A DNA stretch of 64,000 bases, taken from assembly GCF_019668485.1 (NCBI RefSeq), contig NZ_AP024619.1, forward strand, positions 1,301,001 to 1,365,000. Reading direction: 5' to 3'. The translations under genes were made by a program, and so were the position numbers. The notes under the pieces were generated by a model that did not search any database, was not told the origin of the DNA, and saw only the letters and a list, made by a program, of their open reading frames with translations. This document shows positions 17,460-26,557 of this stretch, in pieces (the stretch's first letter is position 1; the number at the start of each line of letters is the position of its first letter). The DNA comes from Gelria sp. Kuro-4 (lineage in GTDB: Bacteria > Bacillota > DTU030 > DUMP01).

Positions 17460-18242
17460 CTAGAGGATTTTGGCCGCCTGCAGGCGCTCGGCCAGGGCGG
17501 CGGCGATCTCTTCCGGTTTGCCGGTCAGCATTTCGCCGCGCCCGCGCCCCGGCGGCGCGAAGACATCGGTCACCCGGGTGGGGGAGCCGGCCAGGCCGAT
17601 CTTATTCGCTTCGGCGGCGATGTCGGCGGCCGTCCAGACGGTGAGGGGTTTCTTGGCGGCCTTCATGATGCCCAGCGGGGTGGCGTAGCGCGGGGTGTTG
17701 AGTTCCTTGGTTACCGTCAAAAGAGCCGGGAGCGGCACCTCCACCACCTCGCGCGTTTCCTCCAGCAGCCGTTCGGCCCGCACCCTATTGCCGCTCGCCT
17801 CGATTTTGCTCACATACGTAATCTGCGGCAGATTAAGGCGCTCGGCCAGTTCCGGCCCCACCTGCCCGGTGTCGGCGTCCACGGCGTGCCGCCCGCAAAG
17901 GATAAGGTCGTAGCTTCCCATCTTCTTGATCGCCTGGGCCAGCGTGTAGGAGGTGGCCAGGGTGTCGGCGCCGCCCAGGGCGCGGTCGGAAATCAGGTAG
18001 GCCTGGTCTGCGCCCATGGCCAGGCCCTTGCGCAGCGCCTCCTTCACCTGGGGCGGGCCCATGCTGAGGAGGCTCACCAGAGCGCCGTGGCTCCCCTTAA
18101 GCTCGAGCGCCGCCTCGATGGCGTTCTCGTCGAAGGGGTTGATGACGCTCTCCACCCCTTCCCGGATGAGGTTGTGCGTCTTGGGGTCCACCCGCACGTC
18201 CAGCGAGGCGGGCACCTGTTTGATGCAGACGATGACCTGCAC
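17460..18242 (-). CDS. etfB: Electron transfer flavoprotein beta subunit
   Basis: A 260-residue protein with VIVCIKQVPASLDVRVDP at the N-terminus, INPFDENAIEAALELK near residue 40 and CGRHAVDADTGQVGPELAERL near residue 115. These are hallmarks of EtfB, where the last region contacts the nucleotide. The GTG at 18242 fits the family start; the frame is open further upstream, but the extra residues are unlike EtfB. It lies four bases after the acyl-CoA dehydrogenase stop and 11 bases before etfA, so the three genes form one operon. Confidence 0.95.
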   Translation of the reverse strand: MQVIVCIKQVPASLDVRVDPKTHNLIREGVESVINPFDENAIEAALELKGSHGALVSLLSMGPPQVKEALRKGLAMGADQAYLISDRALGGADTLATSYTLAQAIKKMGSYDLILCGRHAVDADTGQVGPELAERLNLPQITYVSKIEASGNRVRAERLLEETREVVEVPLPALLTVTKELNTPRYATPLGIMKAAKKPLTVWTAADIAAEANKIGLAGSPTRVTDVFAPPGRGRGEMLTGKPEEIAAALAERLQAAKIL

Positions 18243-18246
18243 CTTC

Positions 18247-19392
<1,146 letters not shown>

Positions 19393-19541
19393 ACACGACG
19401 GCCTCCTTGCTTTCCGTTGTAATCGGCGGCGCGGCAGGCTGCAGGGCTTGGTAAGCGTATAGCCTGCCTGCTTCCTGTAGTATCTCCCGGTTAAAACAGG
19501 GTAAAACTTGCGGCCTGCCTCTTTTTCCTCTTGGCAGGACT

Positions 19542-19550
19542 TGCTATAAT
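19542..19550 (+). promoter_or_regulatory. Extended -10 promoter for the serine protease gene
   Basis: TGCTATAAT, with TATAAT at 19545-19550 and the extended TG two bases before it. No good -35 is present, as expected for an extended -10 promoter. It lies 83 bases before the GTG start. Confidence 0.6.
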
Positions 19551-19632
19551 GGAAAAGACAACTAGTCAGGGGAAACACCGCTGCCGGGGGAATAATAGAC
19601 TGGAAGGAGAAACGACGAGGGGAGGTAACGTT

Positions 19633-20457
19633 GTGAACTTTTCTCTTTTTGATTTCTTCTGGCTCTTCCTTCTCATTTCAAGCTTCATGCCCCTTCTGAA
19701 ACAACGGCGCATCGAGCAGGAGCGGGTGCGCCTGATCCGGCGCCTGGAACGAAGCCGCAGCAGCCGGCTGATCACCCTGATTCACCGCCAGGAGTCCCTC
19801 ACCCTCCTCGGTATCCCCATCAGCCGTTACATCAACGTGGAAGACTCGGAGCAGGTACTGCGGGCCATTCGCCTGACGCCCGACGACATGCCCCTCGACA
19901 TCGTACTTCACACCCCCGGCGGGCTGGTTTTGGCCGCGGAGCAGATCGCCTCCGCTCTTTGCAAGCACAAGGCCAAGGTGACCGTGTTTGTGCCGCACTA
20001 TGCCATGTCGGGTGGGACACTCATTGCGCTGGCCGCCGACGAGATTGTGATGGACGAAAACGCCGTGCTCGGCCCTGTGGACCCGCAGTTGGGCGAGTGG
20101 CCGGCGGCCTCCATCCTGAAGGTGGTGGCGGAAAAGAGCAAAGACGAGATCGACGACAAAACTCTCATCCTGGCCGACATCGCCCAGAAGGCCATGAACC
20201 AGGTCCAGGACTACGTGACCTGCCTTCTCCAGGAACGCATGCCACCGGAACAGGCGCGTGAGGTGGCGCGCTTTTTCAGCGAGGGCCGCTGGACCCACGA
20301 CTATCCCCTCGGGCCGGAGCGGTTGGAAGGCCTGGGCCTGCCGGTGAAGGTGGGCCTGCCGCCGGAAATTTACGCCTTGATGGACCTCTACCCGCAGCCG
20401 GCGCAGCGCCGTCCCTCGGTGGAGTACGTGCCCTTCCCCTATGGCCGGGAAAAGTAG
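19633..20457 (+). CDS. Membrane-anchored serine protease of the SDH/S49 family (ClpP-fold)
   Basis: A 274-residue protein. Residues about 3-20 form a hydrophobic anchor (FDFFWLFLLISSFMP). The rest is a ClpP/crotonase-fold serine protease domain of the serine dehydrogenase proteinase group. HTPGGLVLAAEQIA near residue 98 and YAMSGGTLIALAADEIVMD near residue 125 supply the oxyanion and Ser nucleophile regions. Related proteins act in membrane or signal-peptide quality control. GGGGAGG at about 19619-19625 supports the GTG at 19633. It stands alone between the acd operon (divergent) and a hydroxyacid dehydrogenase. No NfeD partner is adjacent. Confidence 0.82.
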   Translation: MNFSLFDFFWLFLLISSFMPLLKQRRIEQERVRLIRRLERSRSSRLITLIHRQESLTLLGIPISRYINVEDSEQVLRAIRLTPDDMPLDIVLHTPGGLVLAAEQIASALCKHKAKVTVFVPHYAMSGGTLIALAADEIVMDENAVLGPVDPQLGEWPAASILKVVAEKSKDEIDDKTLILADIAQKAMNQVQDYVTCLLQERMPPEQAREVARFFSEGRWTHDYPLGPERLEGLGLPVKVGLPPEIYALMDLYPQPAQRRPSVEYVPFPYGREK

Positions 20458-20583
20458 AGAGGGGTCAGATCGGTTGGCTGGCAACAGGCAGGAAGTGCTC
20501 CGACTTCAGTGGCACGTACAACTGAGCCGCGGTCCTGGAAAAGATTCTTTTGCGCGATTTGTCCCCGGGCAACCCAGGGCGCT

Positions 20584-20612
20584 CCTTCGAGGCAGGTTTG
20601 CGTCCTCGAAGG
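20584..20612 (+). repeat. 9-bp inverted repeat (hairpin) before the second hydroxyacid dehydrogenase
   Basis: CCTTCGAGG (20584-20592) pairs perfectly with CCTCGAAGG (20604-20612) around an 11-base loop. No T run follows, so it is not a canonical terminator. It sits 41 bases upstream of the TTG start and could be an operator or an mRNA leader structure. Confidence 0.45.
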
Positions 20613-20652
20613 GCCGCAGTTGATAACACCGAGTTTGAAGGAGGCTTTTCCC

Positions 20653-21612
20653 TTGCTAGTTGCGTCCACCGTCAAGATTAAACCAGACAAGCTGGAAGCG
20701 CTGAAGAAGGAGTTCCCGGGTGTGGAGATTGCCGTCAGCGAGGACCTGAGCGCGCTGCGCGACCGTTGGGGCGGGATCGAGGCGCTCGTTACCTTCGTCG
20801 GCGACGAGCTTACCCCTGAGTTTTTGGCGGCGGCCGGGCGGCTGCGCTGGGTGCAGCTCTTCGCTGCCGGGGCCGACCGGCTTCCCTTTGCGGAGCTCAA
20901 GCGCCGCGGCATTCTCATCAGCAACGTGAGCGGCATTCACAAGACGTCTATGACCGAGCAGGCCTTCGCGTACATGCTGAATTTTGTCCGCCGGACCCGG
21001 GAATTCCTGGAGGCCCAAAAGCGCCGTGAGTGGCAGCGCCCGAAGGGGTTTTTCGCCTTCACCGAGCTTAAGGGAAAGACCTTGGTGGTGGTAGGGGCAG
21101 GTCATATCGGCCAGGAGATCGGCCGGTTGGGCCAGGCCTTCGGCATGCGCACGGTGGGCGTAAACAGCGATGGGCGGCCGGCGGAGTACTTTGAGGTGAT
21201 GTATCCTACGAGCCGCCGCAGGGAGGCCCTGGCGGAGGGCGATTTTATAGTGGTGGTGGTGCCGCTCACCCCAGCTACACACAGGCTGATCGGTGCTGCG
21301 GAATTAGCCGCCTTAAAGCCGAGCGCCTTCTTCATCAACATCGCCCGCGGTCCGGTGGTGGATCAGGAGGCTTTGATCGCTGCTCTACGGGAGGGCCGCC
21401 TGGCCGGCGCCGGCCTGGATGTTTTTACTCCGGAGCCGCTTCCGGCGGACAGCCCCCTCTGGGACCTGCCCAACGTCTTCATCACCCCGCACATCGCCGG
21501 TTGGGCGGCCGATTACAACGACAATTGTCTGGAGGTATTCCGCACCAATCTAAAGCTCTTTCTAGCCGGTCAGCCCCTAAGCACTCCCGTGGACCCGGAT
21601 CTGGGCTACTAG
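20653..21612 (+). CDS. D-2-hydroxyacid dehydrogenase (second paralogue)
   Basis: A 319-residue member of the D-2-hydroxyacid dehydrogenase family. VVVGAGHIGQEIGRLGQAFG is the dinucleotide loop near residue 150. The catalytic residues are in NIARGPVVDQ (Arg), TPEPLP (Glu) and ITPHIAGW (His). After the second strand the usual Asp is replaced in GVNSDGR, which hints at NADP or relaxed cofactor use (inference). AAGGAGG at 20638-20644 sets the TTG at 20653; the upstream frame has no such site. It is clearly diverged from the SerA-like enzyme at 6488. Substrate unknown; single gene. Confidence 0.87.
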   Translation: MLVASTVKIKPDKLEALKKEFPGVEIAVSEDLSALRDRWGGIEALVTFVGDELTPEFLAAAGRLRWVQLFAAGADRLPFAELKRRGILISNVSGIHKTSMTEQAFAYMLNFVRRTREFLEAQKRREWQRPKGFFAFTELKGKTLVVVGAGHIGQEIGRLGQAFGMRTVGVNSDGRPAEYFEVMYPTSRRREALAEGDFIVVVVPLTPATHRLIGAAELAALKPSAFFINIARGPVVDQEALIAALREGRLAGAGLDVFTPEPLPADSPLWDLPNVFITPHIAGWAADYNDNCLEVFRTNLKLFLAGQPLSTPVDPDLGY

Positions 21613-21660
21613 AAGAAGCCATCCTCGGAGCGTCTCGCCCGAAAGGGAAAGGAGTGCAGG

Positions 21661-22644
21661 ATGATGAAGTGGCCCGGAAAGGGAACCAAGGGTGCAGGGG
21701 TTGTGCTGCTGACTTTAACGCTGGCCCTGTTTGTTGCCGGCGCGGCTTCGGCAATGGCGAACCCGCCGGGCGAGAGCGGGCTCATGGACCGGGCCGGACG
21801 GGATACCGTTGTCCCGGCAAACACGGTGAGCAAGGAAGCGGTGGCCTTCGGCGGTTCCGTGCGCGTGGAAGGCAGGGTGGAAGGGTCGGCGGTGGCCATC
21901 GGGGGTGATGTCTACGTCAGCGGCACTGTGGGTCAGGATGCGGTGGCCATCGGCGGTACCGTGGTGCTGGCACCGGGAGCGGTGGTGCACGGCGACGCCG
22001 TGGCCATCGGTGGCAGTGTGCAGCGGGCGGAGGGTGCCCGGGTGGATGGCCAGATTACCAGTATGGGTGTACCAGGGCTCAGTAGCCTGCGCAACCTCCG
22101 CTGGCTGCCCGATTTCCACCGCTGGCCGGGGCTTATGGTTCCTTTTGGACCGTGGTTTTGGTGGTGGGGGCGGCAGTTTACCGGACTCTTGTCCAGTCTG
22201 GCCCTGGGCGTGATCATCCTGGCACTTCTTTCGAACAACGTTGAACACATGGTGGGTGCCCTTCCGGACAACTGGGGCCGCTTTGCGCTGATCGGCTTTC
22301 TGGGCTACCTGGTGGCGATACCTCTCATCGCCATGGTGGCCATCACCATCATCGGCATTCCTTTGGCCCTGTTGCTCGCCCTGGCCCTGGTGGCGGCGCG
22401 TTTCCTGGCCTATACGGTGGTGAGCCTCTTCGTCGGGCGTCAGTTGCTCGAGCGCCTCATCACCCACTCGGTGAGCCCATTTGCCGAACTGCTTTTCGGG
22501 GTCCTCGTGCTGTTTGTCATTCGCTTCGTTCCCTTGGTGGGCTGGTTGGTCGGCTTGGTGGTGGCTATCATCGGCCTGGGGGCGGTGCTGGACACCCGCT
22601 TCGGCAGCGGCGGAGCTTGGTTGCCGCCACGGCGCAGCAGCTGA
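21661..22644 (+). CDS. Bactofilin/polymer-forming-like membrane protein
   Basis: A 327-residue protein with a signal peptide or first membrane span at about residues 12-32. A repeat region follows (about 48-135) with strongly periodic valine/glycine segments such as AVAIGGDVYVSG and AVAIGGTVVLAPGA. This is the right-handed beta-helix style of polymer-forming bactofilin-type domains. The C-terminal half has four or five predicted membrane spans from about residue 165. This secreted-helix-plus-membrane layout occurs in Firmicutes proteins of unknown function. AAAGGAG at about 21648-21654 supports ATG 21661. It is a single gene ended by a strong terminator. Confidence 0.7.
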   Translation: MMKWPGKGTKGAGVVLLTLTLALFVAGAASAMANPPGESGLMDRAGRDTVVPANTVSKEAVAFGGSVRVEGRVEGSAVAIGGDVYVSGTVGQDAVAIGGTVVLAPGAVVHGDAVAIGGSVQRAEGARVDGQITSMGVPGLSSLRNLRWLPDFHRWPGLMVPFGPWFWWWGRQFTGLLSSLALGVIILALLSNNVEHMVGALPDNWGRFALIGFLGYLVAIPLIAMVAITIIGIPLALLLALALVAARFLAYTVVSLFVGRQLLERLITHSVSPFAELLFGVLVLFVIRFVPLVGWLVGLVVAIIGLGAVLDTRFGSGGAWLPPRRSS

Positions 22645-22670
22645 GCAGCGGTGGGCTCGGGCGAGAAGAA

Positions 22671-22700
22671 AGCCGTACGGGAGAACCGTACGGCTTTCTT
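22671..22700. terminator. Bidirectional terminator
   Basis: AGCCGTACGG (22671-22680) and CCGTACGGCT (22686-22695) form a perfect 10-bp stem with a 5-base loop, then TTCTT. The other strand gives TTCTTC after the hairpin. It sits between convergent genes. Confidence 0.88.
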
Positions 22701-22710
22701 GGCGAGGGGG

Positions 22711-23415
22711 CTAAGCGGCTGGATGCCGGCTACGCCGGAGGAAGATCCGGGCGGCGGCCACCAGGGCCAGGAGCGCCGCCGCCGTTCGGGCGAGGGCGGT
22801 GCGGGCGGCAGCTAGAAAGAATTCCTCGGGGAAGATGCGAATGAGGTTCTCCCGCGCGGGATCCAGCTGCCAGAGGTTGTTGCTGAAGGAGAGCTGGTGA
22901 AAGAGGGTAAACCAGCGATTGAAGTCCGTGCGAAGAAGAAATGAGGCCAGAGCAAGCAGCAGGAGGGTAAGGGTGCTGCCGGCCAGGGCGGCTCGGGCCA
23001 GGCAGCGCAAGGCCGCCTTCTGGTAACGGCGGACCAGATAAAGGGCCGTAAGGCCGGAGGTCCAGGCCGCAGCCGTGCGCAGGGCAAAACCACGGCGGAA
23101 CAGGCTGCGCACGTCGGCCAGGTGGGCCAGCTCGCGTTCGTCATAGAGGGCCGTAAGGCGGCCGTCCCGGGAGAACTCAAGCTGCGGCGTCGGCCGCTCT
23201 CCACGAAAGTACGACCAAAGGGCCTCGCTGGCCTGCAGGAGTTCCTCTTCTGTGAAGCCGGTTGCCGCCGGCCGGCCGAGGGCGCGAAACTGCTCGCGGT
23301 AAAAACGGGGCGAGAAAGCGACGCTTTCCAAGGACAAAAGGAGAATCAAAAGCGGCAGAGCAATGGCCAACAGAGCGGCCGCGCCGCCACCGGGGATGTT
23401 TTTTCCGTTTTTCAC
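22711..23415 (-). CDS. Integral membrane protein, DUF1461/TIGR01906 family
   Basis: A 234-residue protein with a hydrophobic segment at about residues 12-32 and further spans near 110-125, 140-165 and 205-225. The segment FHQLSFSNNLWQLDP, followed by IRIFPEEFF, matches the most conserved part of DUF1461 proteins. Function unknown. The start is GTG 23415, with GGGAGGTG about nine bases upstream on the minus strand. A TGGTATAAT extended -10 (minus strand, about 23455-23447) lies 32 bases further up. Single gene. Confidence 0.8.
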   Translation of the reverse strand: MKNGKNIPGGGAAALLAIALPLLILLLSLESVAFSPRFYREQFRALGRPAATGFTEEELLQASEALWSYFRGERPTPQLEFSRDGRLTALYDERELAHLADVRSLFRRGFALRTAAAWTSGLTALYLVRRYQKAALRCLARAALAGSTLTLLLLALASFLLRTDFNRWFTLFHQLSFSNNLWQLDPARENLIRIFPEEFFLAAARTALARTAAALLALVAAARIFLRRSRHPAA

Positions 23416-23786
23416 ACCGCCACCTCCCAGGGGGTATCACTCATCAATTATACCATGCTGAAGAGCGCACGCGTCGTTTCCAAGGGGGAGTTGAACCAAT
23501 TGTTCCTTGAAAATTCCTCGACAGCCTAGGGGTACCGGGCTACGAGCGCAAGGGGTCAGAGGCGCCTGCCCGGGCTCTCCTCGGCCTTTTGGCCGAGCGC
23601 CGGGCAGGGGCGAAGCAGTAGAAGGAAGAGGCGGCCGCTGCGGCGGGAATTGGTGACGGGGCTGTGCCCCCAAGCCGGACCGGGCAACAGGGCTTAAGTC
23701 GACGCCCGAGATGTTGGGGCCGGATCGGGCCGCTGAAGGGATTGCCCCGCCGCGTAAAAACCGTTACAATCAGGGGAGAAAGAAGG
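23416..23786. other. 371-base intergenic region with a large hairpin
   Basis: It contains the minus-strand extended -10 promoter for the DUF1461 gene (about 23447-23455) and the plus-strand promoter of the PflX gene (23742-23770). In between is a two-tier inverted repeat: CCTGCCCGG (23565-23573) with CCGGGCAGG (23600-23608), and within it CTCGGCC (23580-23586) with GGCCGAG (23591-23597) around TTTT. No coding frame with family similarity was seen. Confidence 0.5.
23742..23770 (+). promoter_or_regulatory. Promoter of the PflX-type radical SAM gene
   Basis: TTGCCC at 23742-23747, a 17-base spacer, TACAAT at 23765-23770. The start codon at 23787 would leave a short leader of about 10 bases. Confidence 0.6.
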
Positions 23787-24722
23787 ATGGCAATGAAGGC
23801 GAGCCTTTCTCCCTGCTTTCTTTGCCCGCGGGCGTGCGGCGCACGCCGGAGCGAGGGCGACAAGGGTGTCTGCGGTGCGGGTGACCGGATTAAGGTGGCC
23901 CGCCTGGCGCTCCACGCCTGGGAAGAGCCCTGCATCAGCGGCACGCGCGGCTCGGGCGCGGTCTTTTTCAGCGGCTGCAACCTGCGCTGCATCTACTGCC
24001 AGAACGCCCAGATCAGCTGGGAGGGCTTCGGGACGGAAATGACGCCGGTGGAGCTGGCGGCGGGGCTGCTGCGCCTGCAGGAAGCGGGGGCGCACAACAT
24101 CAACCTCGTGACGGCCGCCCCTTACGTGCCCTTGGTGGTGGAAGCCCTGGACAGGGCCCGGGCGGAGGGACTGCGCCTGCCGGTGGTCTACAACACGAGC
24201 GCCTACGAAGAGGTGGAAACCCTGCAGCTCCTCGCGGGCTACGTGGACGTCTACCTGCCCGATCTTAAGTATGCCACCCCTGAGGTGGCCGGGCGCCTCT
24301 CAGGCGCGCCGGACTACTTCCCGGTGGCTGCGGCGGCCATCCAGGAGATGCTGCGGCAGGTGGGGGGCGAGCCGGTTTTTGATAGTGCGGGGCTTATCCG
24401 GCGCGGGCTCATCGTCCGCCACCTGGTGCTCCCCGGCCACCTCCCGGAAACGCACCGCGTGCTCTCCTGGATCAAGGACAACCTGCCCCACAGCGTACCG
24501 GTGAGCCTCATGGCCCAGTACCTGCCCTGCCACCGGGCGCGGCGCTTCCCGCCTCTCAACCGCCGCCTGACGGCCGACGAGTACAACCTGGCCCTGGCTG
24601 CTTTCTTCGACCTGGGCCTGGAGAACGGTTGGGCGCAGGAGCTTTCCGCCGCCGACGCCGCCTTTATTCCGCCCTTCGACTTGACGGGGTGTGCAGGAAA
24701 AACCTCACGTGGCGCCGAATGA
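23787..24722 (+). CDS. Radical SAM protein, PflX/COG1313 type
   Basis: A 311-residue protein. The radical SAM cluster motif C-x3-C-x2-C is in FSGCNLRCIYCQN near residue 73. An N-terminal Cys group, CFLCPRACGARR, with a further Cys in KGVCGAG, could bind metal. VYNTSAYEEVETL and YLPDLKYATPEVA are typical of the COG1313 branch, which resembles pyruvate formate-lyase activating enzymes. The target protein is unknown, since no formate-lyase-like gene is adjacent. ATG 23787 has GGGGAG seven bases upstream. ATG 23793 is an alternative start. Confidence 0.82.
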   Translation: MAMKASLSPCFLCPRACGARRSEGDKGVCGAGDRIKVARLALHAWEEPCISGTRGSGAVFFSGCNLRCIYCQNAQISWEGFGTEMTPVELAAGLLRLQEAGAHNINLVTAAPYVPLVVEALDRARAEGLRLPVVYNTSAYEEVETLQLLAGYVDVYLPDLKYATPEVAGRLSGAPDYFPVAAAAIQEMLRQVGGEPVFDSAGLIRRGLIVRHLVLPGHLPETHRVLSWIKDNLPHSVPVSLMAQYLPCHRARRFPPLNRRLTADEYNLALAAFFDLGLENGWAQELSAADAAFIPPFDLTGCAGKTSRGAE

Positions 24723-24818
24723 GTAGAAGAACCGCCGTTTCAATTGGCGGAAAAGGCGCTGCGCTGCCGCGGACGCGGTGAGTTGTGCGCGCCATGAGGA
24801 AATTGGGGGGCAAAGGGC

Positions 24819-25829
24819 GTGAAGTTGGAGGAAGTGCGGGCTAAGGCGAAGGAGCTCCTTAAGGGGCGCTGTCGCCTCTGCCCGGTGTGTGACGGGCGGG
24901 CCTGTGCCGGCGAGGTGCCGGGTTTCGGCGGGATAGGTACCGGGGCGTCTTTCCAGAATAATGTGGCGGCGCTCAAGAAGTGGCGCCTCAACCTGCGCAC
25001 CCTGCACGCGGTGACGGAACCGGACACCACAACCATGCTTTTCGGGGAAAAGCTGGCGGCGCCCATCCTGGGTGCGCCCATGGCGGGGACTAAACCCAAC
25101 CTGGGCGGCGTGATCTCGGATTACGAACTGACCAAGGCCATCGTCCAAGGCTGCCGACTGGCAGGCACGCTGGGCATGGCCGGGGACACGGGCAAGGATG
25201 CGGTGCAGGTTTTGAGGGAGGAAGACGGCCGGGGCGTGTTCATCTTCAAGCCCCGGGAGCAGGAGAAGATCATCCGCTGGGGCGACGCAGCGGCTCAGGC
25301 GGGGGCGCGGGCCTTCGGCATCGATGTCGATGGCGCGGGCCTTATTAACATGCGCCTTCTGGGCATGTACGTGGAGCCGAAACCGTTGGACAAACTGCGT
25401 GAACTCACGGCGAAGCTGAGCCTGCCCTTTATCGTCAAGGGGATCATGACCCCGGATGAAGCGGAGCTGGCGGCGGAGGCCGGGGCCCAGGCCATTGTGG
25501 TTTCCAACCACGGCGGCCGGGTGCTCGACCACACGCCGGGCACGGCGGAGGTGCTGCCGGCCATCGCGGCCCGGGTGAAGGGCCGGGTGGTGATTATGGT
25601 GGACGGCGGCGTGCGCACGGGCACGGATGTCCTTAAGCTCCTCGCTCTGGGGGCGGACCAGGTGTTGGTGGGCCGGCCGCTCCTGGTGGCGGCGGTGGGC
25701 GGAGGCGCCGAAGGCGTCAAGCTGGCTGTGGAGAAGCTGATCGCGGAACTCAAGGTGGCGATGATCCTCACCGGAACCCCCGGCATTGCAGCGGCTTTGC
25801 CCCGCATCCTTTCGCCGGAGCGCAGCTGA
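24819..25829 (+). CDS. FMN-dependent alpha-hydroxyacid oxidase-like protein with N-terminal four-Cys motif
   Basis: A 336-residue TIM-barrel protein of the alpha-hydroxyacid dehydrogenase family (glycolate/lactate oxidase fold). The FMN/substrate signature SNHGGRVLDHTPGT, with its catalytic His and Arg, is near residue 228, and VDGGVRTGTDVLKLLALGA is near 268. Unlike classical members it begins with GRCRLCPVCDGRACAG, a C-x2-C-x2-C-x4-C arrangement near residues 18-29 that could bind an Fe-S cluster or zinc (inference). A paralogue with the same motif starts at 63564. GTG 24819 follows a GGGGGG stretch. Substrate unknown; isopentenyl-diphosphate isomerase type 2 is a more distant relative. Confidence 0.8.
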   Translation: MKLEEVRAKAKELLKGRCRLCPVCDGRACAGEVPGFGGIGTGASFQNNVAALKKWRLNLRTLHAVTEPDTTTMLFGEKLAAPILGAPMAGTKPNLGGVISDYELTKAIVQGCRLAGTLGMAGDTGKDAVQVLREEDGRGVFIFKPREQEKIIRWGDAAAQAGARAFGIDVDGAGLINMRLLGMYVEPKPLDKLRELTAKLSLPFIVKGIMTPDEAELAAEAGAQAIVVSNHGGRVLDHTPGTAEVLPAIAARVKGRVVIMVDGGVRTGTDVLKLLALGADQVLVGRPLLVAAVGGGAEGVKLAVEKLIAELKVAMILTGTPGIAAALPRILSPERS

Positions 25830-26123
25830 ACCCGGTTATTCCGGCCCGGCTCCTGCGCGGCCCTGCGGCGGCGGGCGTGAGCGAGGAAGCACTGGCCGGG
25901 CCAGGGCCGACTCCGTCGGAGGCTCTCTCGGCCCCGGTCCCGGTGGTGGAGGCTTACCTGTACTACGTCCTGTTTTGCAGGCTCCAGCCGCTTGGGGAGC
26001 GCTGTTCATCTACCGGGGGAGCTTCAGCCGCCGGGAAGCCGCAGTCGAACAAGGCGTGGGCGCATAGGGAGGGCGCCGGCCGGAGACAATAGCGCCGAAA
26101 ACCACTCGGAGGAGGGTGTTTGT

Positions 26124-26423
26124 GTGGCGCTTTTAGAGATCAGCGTTGTCCCGGTGGGAACCACCAGTGCCAGCATCTCGAGCTTTATCACCAAGGCCTG
26201 TCAGGCGGTGGAGGCCCGGGGCCTGGAGTACCAGGTAACGCCGACGGCGACGGTCATCGAGGGGGATCTGCCCCAGCTCATCCAGGTGGCGCAGGAGATG
26301 CACCAGCTGCCCTTCCGGGCCGGCGCGCAGCGGGTGGTCACCAACATCACCATCGACGAGCGCAAAGACAAACCCCAGGGCATGGACCAGGCCGTGAGTG
26401 CGGTGCTGAGCGACCTCGACTAG
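26124..26423 (+). CDS. MTH1187/YqgV-family thiamine-binding protein
   Basis: A 99-residue protein of the small ferredoxin-fold family once called DUF77. LEISVVPVGTTSASISSFI opens the protein and YQVTPTATVIEGDL follows, both typical. Family members bind thiamine or a related ligand and form tetramers. GGAGGAG at about 26108-26114 supports the GTG at 26124; the frame is open upstream without similarity. The 294 bases before it (25830-26123) show no other gene. A strong bidirectional terminator follows. Confidence 0.85.
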   Translation: MALLEISVVPVGTTSASISSFITKACQAVEARGLEYQVTPTATVIEGDLPQLIQVAQEMHQLPFRAGAQRVVTNITIDERKDKPQGMDQAVSAVLSDLD

Positions 26424-26466
26424 CCGAGCGTACAACCAGCCGGGCTACTACCCGTGCGGAGCAGGC

Positions 26467-26496
26467 AAAACCCCTGACCAGCGGTTCAGGGGTTTT
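26467..26496. terminator. Bidirectional terminator
   Basis: AAAACCCCTGA (26467-26477) pairs perfectly with TCAGGGGTTTT (26486-26496). The A/T ends give a T run on either strand. It separates the convergent MTH1187 and helicase-partner genes. Confidence 0.9.
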
Positions 26497-26557
26497 GCCG
26501 CTATTGCGGCGGCCGGCCCGGCCGAGGTGAAGTAAAGGGGAATACCAGAGGGGGGAG

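Noticed and set aside
20460-23560. GGGGTCAG occurring after the protease gene (about 20460), near 23553 and at 44531
   Set aside because: An 8-mer is expected a few times by chance in 64 kb of GC-rich DNA. Only the 21-nt fumarase repeat is significant.
25857-26100. Short frames before the thiamine-binding protein gene
   Set aside because: Low-complexity Gly/Pro/Ala translations without start signals. Treated as a non-coding spacer.
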